A program made the position numbers and the translations under genes. A model generated the notes under the pieces. It was not told where the DNA came from. It worked only from the letters and a program-made list of their open reading frames with translations, and made no database searches. Positions 1-10,773 of a stretch of DNA of 64,000 nucleotides are shown piece by piece (position 1 is the stretch's first letter; every line of letters starts with the position of its first letter). Location: positions 570,501 through 634,500 of the forward strand of contig NC_090697.1 in assembly GCF_040954835.1 (NCBI RefSeq), given 5' to 3'. The stretch is from Lepisosteus oculatus. Lineage: Eukaryota; Chordata; Actinopteri; Semionotiformes; Lepisosteidae.

Positions 1-2956
1 GTATGTTATTGAAGTCTTTGAAAAGTAAAGCTACATGACTTGTAAAGACAATGACAATTGTTCTAAGTAATTTTAAATGAACGGAAAAAAAGCTTTATGG
101 GAGAGTTGTGTAGATGAACCCATTAATCTACACAAGATAACAATCTACATTAATGTTAATGTTAAAGGGGATTTACTGTATTCTTGTTAATGAGGTAAAG
201 TGTAAAATTGAATGCTAGCATGCAAAAATGAACATGTTATGCTTTCTTCCTGTAGTGATTGTGCAAAGACATTTTGTGTCACAAAGAGTTTTACTGTTTT
301 TGCACTTGCTTTTGTAAATTTATTTATGATTCAATACTTTTACCTTGGATTGTAGCATCTTGATATAAGTCCTCAGTTATTGTGTAATTAATGTCCACCA
401 CTGCATTGATACTTTTTATTCCATTTAAAAATATATATATAAGAGAACAATTCTATACTAAAGTATACAAGCAGCTTCAGCTATTGACTAACGAATTGCT
501 TCCAAACTCCCACAACCCTCCAGGTAAAAACATAGCTTTGAATTTTCCCATCTTGAAAGGCCTTAAACTTTCCTATTATTTCTCCAGTCCACGTATTGCT
601 GCTGATTTGAAGAGGTCACCTGAGTTCACATAGTCAAAGTATTCTGAATGAAGTTCCTATGCAGTTTCTGTCCCAGGCTAATAACATTCATTTCTTGTAA
701 TCTTTCTGTGTATTAAATTCCCCTAACACCAAAGAACAAGTAGCTTTTTTTGTAAGCCTTTAGAGCAGCAGTATCTTTTTTGTGATATAGTAAAGACAAT
801 ATTTAGAGCAAGGTCTAACTAACACATTGTACAGTAGATATAAAGAGTCTAATGGAAAAAGGTTAAAAGTTAACATAAATGCCTCGGTCTAGTTCTTACT
901 ATATTTTGCTGATTCTGGCTCAGTACCACCAGTTTGATATTTGAAATGTACGTTCTTGCTTCCTTCGTACAGTATATTACCTTACATTTATCCATGTTCA
1001 ATTTAATTTGCCAGATAATGTCTCTGCCCAGAGTTGAATTTTGATACCACCAGATGTCTCCAAATTTAGCCACATGCTTGATTTTGAACTAAAATGTGAT
1101 TTTAGCAAAAAATTACATGTTCATTCAGTGTATATGCATATTCAAAAACATCACAATGTGTGTATTACATTATATATACAGTACATACTACTGGATGTAA
1201 CAAAGTTGTATCTTTTCAAAATAATTGCATAACTTTCTAAAATAACAATGTTCAAATATATTTGAATCCTAAATACAGTATATTTGTTGGAAATATCTGT
1301 TATAAAGTTATCCTAAAATATATTTTAATTAGCCAGTATGTTCATAAAACTAAAGAAGCATTAAAGAAGCTTCTGACAGTCACCTTGATAACCACTGGGC
1401 ATTAAAGGAGGTACGTAAAGTAAAATAGCCAGCACCACTTTATCATGGGGAAAGTCAGACTTGTTTAAAGATGTAAAAGATTAACAACCTCTCCAACCGT
1501 AGTGATGGCTATAAAACTCTTTAAACATCCCACTTCTGACTGTGAAGTCACTATGATGTTCAATGCTAAAGGGATATTTTCTACTCTACTGGGAGGAGAA
1601 CATAAAAAGAGTTGCTCAAATGTGTAGTCTTATAAGTGGTATAGGAGGATAACCAAAACCCAAGGGTAAAATTCAGCAGGATACAGTGTCTTCAAGACTA
1701 TTATTTGAAGTTGTCTTCTTTAATCTGAGGTTGCTTGCAAAGTTCCATGGCTGTATAAATAAGAATAAACAGGCGGATTCTGAACTATCTCTGAAGACCA
1801 GTGGGACGACATCATATTGCACGTTGAAAACTCAATTATTCAGTTTGAAACACAAACTCAGTTTTTGTACAGTCACACCAAAAGCAAGCTTAGCATAGAA
1901 CAGTAATACTCATGTTTCTTCAGTGAAGAATAGAAATGGATCTGATTGCTTTGGGGATGTTTTGCATCCTCTGGTCCCTCTTGTCTAAGTTAAAATTGAT
2001 CATTGCCGGGAAACGCTAGTTTTCAAAGTAATTTATTATAGTTGGAAGTTACTTTTATAAGGGATTACTTTTAAAATAAGAAATTGGGGAAAACAATTTT
2101 GAATAACACCGATCTATGTAGTTTATGTATTTTGCCACGTAAAGTAATACATTACTGTTACAGGCTGGAGAAAAGCCAGTTCAGTGGGGTAGGTTTAGAA
2201 TGCATCCACAAGGTAGCCACACCCTTTATTGCTTTAAATAGACTAAAAAAATCTCCAAAAAAGCTGTTCTGGACAGTCCTCAGTTGTTCAGGCTGCATTC
2301 ACAAAATTGTTCTTCCTTAAGGCTCATTCGGATCAAGAGGTTCAGTCAATGTCTCTGACAGTCAGGGGCTCCCCTGTGTGACATCTCTAGCCTTACCCAG
2401 CTTCCACAGATACTATGTATTGATGGGAGAGCACATCTTTATAGAGAGGAGCAGCTGTTCGATATCACCGCCATAACCACCAACAGATGTGTCCTCTCAG
2501 GTGGTGATTAGCTGACTGCCTGTCACAATTAGCTCTAAAAAGATCCATTGCACAATTTATTTCTAACTGTAACAAATAACTCTTGTAAAGGTCTCTTTTT
2601 GTAACACAGGTATTTTTGCCAAACTAGATTTTTCTCTCAGGAAGCTCAAATCTGGTTACAAATAACAACCTGCAGGAACACAACTCACCTCCAGAGGAAT
2701 TACCAAATTAAAAAGGAAGCATAAAATCTACGTACTTTATTAGAACATTTGTGGTATGAACTAAAGAATGTATTTCACAAGCACACATTTTGAACTACAG
2801 TTCTAAGGAGCAGGAGTTGTGCATGAAAGAATGGTTAAAAATCCCTACTGAGAAGAGCCTGAACCTAGTAAAAGCTTTGTATTCTGTATATTGTCAAAGC
2901 TACAGGAGAACTGGCAGAGTACTCATTACTTTGTTGTTATTCATTTTGAACATCAT

Positions 2957-3560
2957 TTAGAAAGATGTGCAATTCTTGTTATGTCTCCCGCTCCGTTGGA
3001 CAGGAGAGGTGGGCTTTGAGGAGGTGATGCACCCATGTGCGAGGCGAATGTCAGAGGAGGCAGGGGAAGTAAAGCAAACCAGGAGCAAGGGCTGAGGAGG
3101 GGGAGCTGTGGCCAAGCAGATCGAGAGTGCGCACACTGGGGCCGGGCTGCGCTGTACAGGCATGCGTGCTAACTGGAGAGGGACTGTCTGAGCAGCGCAC
3201 GCAGGCTGCCAGCATGCTGTCAAGCATTGCTCTTCCAGTTCGTGGCTGTGCAGGCAAAAGCCAAAGCCAGAAAGGTCAGACGAGACACTGTCCAAATCAC
3301 TGGGGGGAAACCATGAGAGTAGGTCTATCAAGCCAGGATCCAAGCCAAGATACTGTAAATGTTCCATGCTGTGTGGGAAATCCAGTAGGAGAATCAGGAA
3401 GAGCTGGGCCAGGAATCCAAAACAAGCACTAGAGACCGAACACAGGAACTGCAACTCTGGAATGTGGAAACAGAGGTAGCAACCAGGGAACCAGGTGCTT
3501 GGGAACAAGCAACAAGGGAACACAGGAACAAAGAGAACATTCCAAGGAGGAGACCCTCAG
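2957..3560. repeat. GC-rich, probably repeat-derived segment
   Basis: This block differs sharply in composition from the flanking intron, being rich in AGGA/CAGG and GGAACAAG-like words. Its 188-codon minus-strand frame encodes a Cys/Pro/Leu/Ser-rich peptide with no domain I recognise. The Penelope-like tail follows directly, so it may be part of the same composite insertion. The class is unresolved. Confidence 0.3.
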
Positions 3561-3600
3561 GAACACTCCACTAGAGCCCTGAGTGCGGTCTAACCTGACT

Positions 3601-3716
3601 TTAACGTTTCGGCTGTGAAGCCTTCTTCAGGTGTCACCGAAAGAGGAGGAGGAGCCGAGATATTGTGTTTCTTTTCTTCTCTGTTCAGCATGGAATAAAC
3701 CTTTACTTGTTCCTTT
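3601..3716. mobile_element. Penelope-like element tail, inverted/composite copy
   Basis: Positions 3601-3634 are the antisense of the conserved tail motif (CCTGAAGAAGGC...CCGAAAC). Positions 3664-3716 are the sense strand of the terminal part, including CAGCATGGAATAAACC and TTACTTGTTCCTTT. Compared with the full sense copy at 14640-14962, the upstream part is inverted. This fits a 5' inversion during target-primed insertion, or two copies inserted head to head. Confidence 0.65.
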
Positions 3717-3778
3717 AAATTTATTTTGCTGTGTATTACATATAGTTTGCTGACCTGCGTGTGTTTCTGTCTCTTCAG

Positions 3779-4003
3779 TTTTCAGGACTCTACTTGCTAT
3801 CTTTTTTTATCATCATCCTGGGGCTGGTCCTGTACTCCTCCTCTTCCACCTACGTGGCCCAGGACCCTCGTGTCTACAAGCAGTTCCGCAATCCCTCAGG
3901 GCCAACGACAGACACCCCCACCACTGGGCCTCTGGAGCCATCTGTCACATACACCAGCCTGGGCCAGGAGACTGAGGAGGAGCCACGGGTCAGAGTGGCC
4001 TGA
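3779..4003 (+). CDS. SLC35F1: SLC35F1 terminal coding exon
   Basis: This is the last 74 codons of solute carrier family 35 member F1, a multi-pass membrane protein of the nucleotide-sugar transporter-like superfamily. The exon follows a pyrimidine-rich acceptor (TGTCTCTTCAG) and starts in phase 0. It encodes the final membrane helix (FSGLYLLSFFIIILGLVL), then a cytosolic tail with the signature YVAQDPRVYKQFRNP and the terminus TYTSLGQETEEEPRVRVA, ending in TGA at 4001-4003. That tail is what I know of vertebrate SLC35F1; paralogues F2 and F5 differ here. The upstream exons lie to the left of the window. The neighbour CEP85L on the opposite strand supports the assignment. SLC35F1 itself is poorly characterised, and no substrate can be read from this exon. 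Confidence 0.92.
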   Translation, partial: FSGLYLLSFFIIILGLVLYSSSSTYVAQDPRVYKQFRNPSGPTTDTPTTGPLEPSVTYTSLGQETEEEPRVRVA

Positions 4004-7000
4004 GCAGGGCAGGGGCTGGGGCAGGGGTAGGAAGAGGGGGCAGCACGGGGTCACTGCCATCATCCATGGCCCCACCCTCACTGTCTGTAGAGAAAGAAAT
4101 TCACTGGATGAAAAAAGCAAAACGTAGCAGAAAAACAAAAGTACACTGTGATCACAAACTGTGAAAAGTTACTGGTGACATATGAACATTTTTTAAAATA
4201 TATATGTATAAGCTCTTGACATTTTTATGATATATAGAAGCATTTGCTGTGGGTGTCCAAATGCTTAATTTTGTGTGTGTGCTGTATATATAAACATAAC
4301 ATTCATAATTTTTGGTTAGGTACTTTGTCAGGGCTTAGAGACAAAATCTGTAGGATGTGCTGTTTAACGTGTCGAATCATCAAAAATTCAAGTTTGCTTA
4401 TTCTTAGACTTTGTTATGGAGGTACACATGAACACAGTTCCAAAATTTGCTGACTTATAATAAGAATTAATATTACATCATTTGTGCAGAGCCAGTATTC
4501 ATTGTTAATAACTATTTGATATCTTAGCAGCAGAAAAATGTTATCATATTCCATTTATATGTAGCAATGGCATATTGGTTTTCTTGGTGATATCTGTTAA
4601 TTTCTGATAGTTCTATACAGTGGGTCTAGACTTGCTCATTTTCAATATATTTTGCCAAATTAGATCAAATTGTAGATTAAATTAAGAAATTCATTTCTTG
4701 AAAAAAATGTTTTAGTGCTTTTTCTTCATTATAACCTTGTTTTAATTCAGAATTCTAATTGAAAACAAAATGTTACCTCATGATTATGTAAGGTCAAACC
4801 CAATATCCAATATCAAAAAAGACATTCAAATGTCTTGATATAACTTTAAAATGATGCTTCTCATATGTGTATTACTGAGTTTAAAAATATAAAGTGTGGA
4901 TGTTTTGGAAATGGTTATTCAGTGTTGACATTTGTTTTTTGTCTCCTTCAGTAAATACAAAATTCTGCCCTAACCCTAACCCTCACAACATGATTGACAT
5001 TGTCTGCGTGAGACAGACATGTCCATTTTCTAGCTTTTTAAAAGCTATTTGATTAATCAGTGAAAACCTTACAATTAGGTGCATTTTCCAAAACCATACA
5101 AGTGTTCCTGAAGAACCAGTAGAATCTCAGATGCAACTGTAAAATGTACTTTAAAGGGTCAGAGAAATATTTTCATACTCTTTTCTCCTTTGAAAAATCC
5201 GCTTTGAAAATGGGCCAGCCTGAGTTTCTCTTTGAAGAGTCCACTACTGCAAATACAGGGTATATTTGAATTTTATGTATGTGTTTGCATACATATAGTT
5301 CTCACCTTGTCCTACTTTGTAGAAAGGTTGTGTAGTTTTAGCTTACATAGAAAAGGGGTAGTCTTTACATAGAAAAGGATCCACTGAAGTCGGCTCAGTG
5401 ACTACATGGATATTTCCTTCATCTAGTAATTCCCAATAAATATAACCTGGAGCCTTACTGAGCCAATGGAGCATTGCTGAGACATCTTGTTCAGCAGAGC
5501 ATCTCTTGAGGGAGGCAAAGATGATGCCTATTTTACTCAGATTGACAGTGTGAATTGTATGGACACCTTTCTCAGCATTTTATAAGACAACAGTTCCCGG
5601 TCATGCAGTGTTCCTGTGGGATGAGTGCAGCTCTGCCCGTTGATCCCAGGCTCCTTGCACACACAGCACACCTCAGGCTCAGGTCCTCAGGCTCAGCAGA
5701 GTCTCACCTGCTGTCGAGGTTCAGAGGGACGTGATGTCACTCACTCGGCGCACTGAGCCCTGCTACACTTGGGAAAGAATAAATGCAAGGATAATGACAT
5801 TTATTGTCTAACAGAAGGCATTTTTAGTTGCTTATTTAAAAATGTATATAGACAACAGTATTAAAAAAGCACGAGAATACAAATAAATGGAGGTTTAAGA
5901 CAAACTGTTAGAGGTCACTGGGGCATTCATTTCAGGATGTTAAAATCCTTTTACAGTATGTCTTTGAAGTTGTCTTCCCTTTTGCACATGATGGTATACC
6001 AATGGGTTATCTAGAGAACTGCACTTTGGACATTTTTTACCTCCTGAAGATGTTGCATGGTATTCAAAGAATGACAGGGACAAGGTTACATATTTCTTAT
6101 TCTCCTCAGACTATATCCAAGGATCCCATGCCACAGGTGCAGAACTAGAACGATATCTTCAGACTCAAAAATAAGACCTTATCACCTTTCTTCTGTCTTC
6201 TTTTTTAAAGTGTTAATTTTAGAGTTTGAATCTGTCTCAGAAACCTATTAATGATTTGTTCATTTAAATTAGTGAAGTTGTAAAGATGGAACTTGAATGC
6301 AACAGTAGCAGAAACAAAACAAAAAGCAGTTATGGCCACAGTCTGATATAAAAATATAAAAAAGATCACTTGTGAAAACCAAAGGCAGCACTAAGTCTCC
6401 AGATGAGCTGCACCAAGCCAGTTCTCTTTCTTTCCTTATAGTGAAATTCCTTTCTCTAAATTCAGTGGGGGCTTTATGTTTTTCAAACCATGACCTGAAG
6501 ATAACCATGGCTGTGTTCCATTATTGTATTCTTCAATAATACGTGGTGTATACATTTCTTGTATTTATATTTTGTAGTGCCCTTTGTTTTGTTTGGTTAT
6601 ATTTTTATCCCTAGCAAATATTTAGTCACAAATTACAACTTTATGGCTATTTCCTTAAACTACAATTTCTATATATTTCTTTAAAATACAATAGTTACTA
6701 ACAAGTTAAAAGCTACTGATAGTTTACATGTGCCATTTGAAATATTTTTTTTAACAAAATATGAATCCAAATGCCTTGTGTGTAAGGCATTTGTTATAAA
6801 GGTTAAGATATAATTTTTGAAGCAGCCATTCCTGTTTTTGCACACTGAGTTAATGTTCTCCAGAAGCACACTGCATACTGAACGTTTAGGTATTTTATTG
6901 GTTTCCAAAAAGGAAAACATATTGCTGAGGATTTTTTCTTCATCATAACTATTGTGAGACCCACAGATAAAGTACAGTACATGCCCTTGAAACAGTGAAC

Positions 7001-8980
7001 TAGAATGACGCAAAAAGAGAGAGATAGCATCATTCGATGAAGGTATAGATTAATAATACATAGCAGAAACACTACTGAAAACCGTGCAACCGTCTACTGC
7101 AGTATTTAAAAAACTGACTTAGCTGGATGTGAAAGTAAGTCTCAAATAGATTACAGAAGCTTAGTGATCATTTCAAAGTTACTCAATGATAAAAAAAATG
7201 TAAAAAGATCTGAAATGTTGTACTTTATTCTAATTTTAAATCATAAATTTGATAAGGTCACAACCATCAAGACGTATGGGAAAACTGCTTGAATGCTACA
7301 GTAACACACTTCAGACAATTTTTAAGCTCTGGTATGAGCAGTTGACTGTAAGGCTTATTAGAGATTTTTTAAAGAGCATAATAACAACAAATGCTCTTAT
7401 TTTGACTTCAGAATTCTTAAAACTCTGATGATATTGGATCTCTTATATTCAAAGACCCAGCTAATAACTCAACCATATAATTCTACACCATCATGTACTG
7501 ATACCAAAATTCTGCAGTCTTTGGTAAAGTTGCAAGTAAATTTTGATTATGTTTTATATTTTTTATCATAGCATCTTGTATATGCATTTCAAATTAAATT
7601 TCACTAGGAGTCTCATACTAATAAAAAATATTACAAGAGTGCAGTTTTTCATGAATCCGTTGTGAATGCATCTTTTCAAAACCATACATGCCTGTGTCTT
7701 TATTTAAAAAAAGACTTTAAAAAACTGAAACTTTGTAGGCAGGTGCACTATATGTTCTAAAATTAAATTCATCTGTCCAGTTCTTCCACAGCCAATTGTC
7801 TTGGGAAAGGGTTGCTTGCTATATTGTTTCCAGAAATAAAGCAAGATGATTTGACATTCACTTCATTATGACCAATAGAAAATGAATGTGTTTAACTTCG
7901 GAAGTTAGGAAAACGGTTTTTGGTATGTTAAACAGGCTATTGTGTTCAACAAATACACAGTACAGTATTGTGCAAATGTTTGAATCTGTTTTGGTTTTAT
8001 AAAATTGATCTGAAATTTTCCAACACAATAATAATCCAAAACATTGTCAATAGGTTTTAAAGGCGTTTAGAAATCAACTAGAAAGCATATGGGCTAAAAA
8101 GGTTTGATTCAGACCAAGAACATATGGAATTGCTCAATTAGATAAAAATAATGGGAATTCAGTGAACCCAAGCAAGTAAAATGTTTTAATGGCACTTAGT
8201 GTAAAATGTGCTGTGCAGTTCTCCAGTCAGACACTGGAAATAGTGAAGCAAAGATATAAAATGTTCATCAAATTGTTAATGACTTATTTCGCAATGTTTT
8301 CACAGATTTGGTGTTAAAGTGATTTATGTAGCATTTATTAAAAATAGCATGATAACACTAATTGGTTAAGAAACCTTTGTGTCATTTTTGCACAGTACTG
8401 TATAGTATGAGGTATACAGTACAAAGAGATGTGCATCACATATCTTAGAAAGATAACTCTCCATTGTGTACTGTATGTAGACTTTGATTTTAAGAAACTA
8501 AAACCTCATGCTGGTGTAAACTGTAAGACTGTACATTCCAGCTAAATAAAGAAAAATAATGGAGAATGAAGCTCAACCAGTATTTTGTTTTTTTAAAAGC
8601 GCATTTGCCTATATAAAAGACAGCATTTCAGTTTTTGCACCACTATAGTTTTAAAAGAGATGTTGTCTAGTGTAACTTAAACTTATTGTGCTATTAACAT
8701 TTAGACAAATTTGTGCATCTTATTTTGTTATTTAACCATCGAGGAATGTTCAGAAATAGTTATGTTTACATGCTGTACCCCATGGGTAATTCTCTTTTGT
8801 TAAGAAATCCTTATAGAGCACACGTAACTCAAGATTTCAAATGGAAAAAGAAAACCAAAATCTGCACAGTTTCTGTGAAAAAAATATACTTTTTTTATAT
8901 TTGCATGCTCTTAATGGATTGGCTGTGGTAATGTTAAACCTGTATGATGTTTTCAAATAAATGCTTTCTGAAACTAAAGT
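4004..8980 (+). other. SLC35F1: Probable 3' UTR of SLC35F1
   Basis: After the stop codon about 5 kb of AT-rich sequence contains no exon or clear transposon. A canonical AATAAA lies at 8956-8961 (TTTCAAATAAATGC), and other AATAAA-type signals occur near 5881 and 8545, so the true end is uncertain. A GC-richer island at about 5600-5770 and a short telomere-like CCCTAA run at 4968-4985 are embedded. The extent is inferred from signals only. Confidence 0.4.
8956..8961 (+). terminator. Candidate polyadenylation signal (SLC35F1)
   Basis: An AATAAA hexamer sits about 5 kb after the SLC35F1 stop and 1.5 kb before the next gene start. TTTGTTCTTT-type U-rich sequence lies about 30 bases downstream, as expected of a cleavage element. 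Upstream AATAAA sites could be used instead. Confidence 0.35.
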
Positions 8981-10494
8981 AGGTAATTTGTTCTTTACTT
9001 ATCATCCCTAAGGATCCGAATTGAAGTGCCTACTTCAATAGTAACATACTATGTTGAACCACATAGTAAGAATCTAATGCATCCGTCTTGAGTCTCTCGT
9101 GGCATACAGGACTACAGCAGGCTGTCACTCAGAAGCAACAAAACTAACTCTGAGCATCTTTCATCTTGTCACGATAAACGTGTTCAGGCTAATGTTACAC
9201 GTTTTAGTTTGCACACATTTAACACTAAAAAAGTCAATTTATGGAAAATGACTTGAGTTTTACCATGCTACATCAGCCATTAAATAATTTAATTATATAA
9301 CGTGTAACTATCTGAACAATATGTTAAGAACTACAGTATATACAGTAATAAGTTTCATCACTCAAACAAACCCATTTTCTGAGGCGACATTCCCAGGAAT
9401 GTTCCACCTTCAACATTTCTCCTTAGTGGCAATTTAATTTTTTCTATGTGGGCGTGTGTTTACTTTACATTTCAGAAGCTACTGTACATTAGTTAATATG
9501 TAATAATAATAATATATATTATTTTCGAAAAGAAAAATGGAAACAATACTGCTTAAAAGAGTATTAAGAGTATTAAGATGCTGAGATGCTTACCTTTTCT
9601 GTGTGTCATAGTGAAAGGCGAGAAGTGAAAACCAAAAATTATGGGGAAAAGGAGATACAGAAACTGAAGAAAAGATGCTTACAGTACATCTTAATACCCC
9701 TAACTGAAATCTCTAAATCTCTAATCTCATATGCATGTACGTTTGCTGGTAAATATCCTAATGTGCAAAATTGAATGACATAGAACGAGTTTGCTGTGTA
9801 AAGACAGGGCAGGAAAACTGAAAAGCATGGGAAAATTGAGACAATTTAAAAGTATAGATGTAATATGCCTAACTTAAATCTTAAATATTCCTAATGTACA
9901 GAAAAGTGGAACCATCCCCCGTCCGTGCGCTGTTTTCAGTTCTTTATAATTAACTGCGTGTGCTTCATTATATTATCAGTAATCATAACGACAATAAATC
10001 AATAATACTTTGTTATAAAGCAGCTCATGATTATTGCACTTAAATGTTTTGTGTTTTCTTTGGAATATATTAAAAGTACCCTGTTACTGGAATCGGGAAA
10101 GTCAAAGTCACGTCGAAGTACAGAAAAAAGTCAAGTGTTGAAAACACATGGCATTATAACAATTATCGACGTTTAACAGCTTCAGATTAGGTGAAACAAG
10201 GCGTGCAGAATCAAATTAAATGAAAAGACGCCGTGTTCATGTGACCATTACACTACAAGGTCAAAGAGACTAAGTGTTATAATACAGTACGTAAAATAAA
10301 TGCTTTTTAAAATGATTCTATTCGATGTTCTGAAAATATCGTGAACAAAATAAACCAGCCAATCTTAATGCCATGAGAGCCGCAGAAGGGGATGTTCTTC
10401 ATGTTTAGTGTTCCCCGGTTGGCAAACCCAATGGTTTTTCCCATGAGAGCATATTATGTCCACTTTAGGACTGCCGCCCAGGTAGGGCTGGGAA
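8981..10494. other. Intergenic spacer and 5' flank of the F-box gene
   Basis: The first 1.3 kb is AT-rich with no recognisable gene. From about 10360 the sequence becomes GC-richer with several CpGs and runs directly into the first coding exon, as expected for a promoter-proximal region. There is no clear TATA box at a useful distance. The transcription start cannot be placed from sequence. Confidence 0.35.
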
Positions 10495-10773
10495 ATGGCA
10501 TTCAAGGCAAGTGATCTGGAGGCGAAGCTTCGGGAGCAGCTGCCCGTGATGATTGGTTTGGCTGGCGATGGAGAACCGGCTTCGGCGTCCAGCACTCGCC
10601 CCTGTGAGACAGCGTGTTTGAAATCTCGCCCAGGACTACTGGACTTGAGCGATGAAGTTCTCGTCCTCATTTTCCGGCGGCTGGACCCCTTCTCCCTGCT
10701 GAGGGCTGGGAGCACCTGCCGGGCCCTGCTCAGGGTGTGCAGCTGCAGCTCCCTCTGGAGACCGCTCTTCCAG
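10495..10773 (+). CDS. F-box gene exon 1 (F-box domain)
   Basis: 93 codons starting [17 protein letters not shown]. An acidic/Ser-rich linker leads into the F-box, with Leu-Pro-like start [13 protein letters not shown], the [15 protein letters not shown] core and the SSLWRPLFQ end. The exon is GC-rich relative to its surroundings. It ends CTCTTCCAG/GTCGGA, a weak but usable donor in phase 0; read-through would stop after a further six codons. Confidence 0.85.

Larger units (their letters stand above)
1..3778 (+). other. SLC35F1: Last intron of SLC35F1 (partial)
   Basis: Non-coding DNA upstream of the SLC35F1 terminal exon. Most of it is AT-rich with no convincing exon. From about 2960 to 3560 the base composition becomes GC/purine-rich, with an accidental open frame on the minus strand; it resembles worn repeat DNA rather than a gene. 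A rearranged Penelope-like tail follows at 3601-3716, just before the splice acceptor. Confidence 0.6.

Noticed and set aside
2957..3523. 188-codon minus-strand frame in the SLC35F1 intron
   Set aside because: Low-complexity Cys/Ser/Pro/Leu composition with no domain, in a repeat-like block; overlapped by other open frames.
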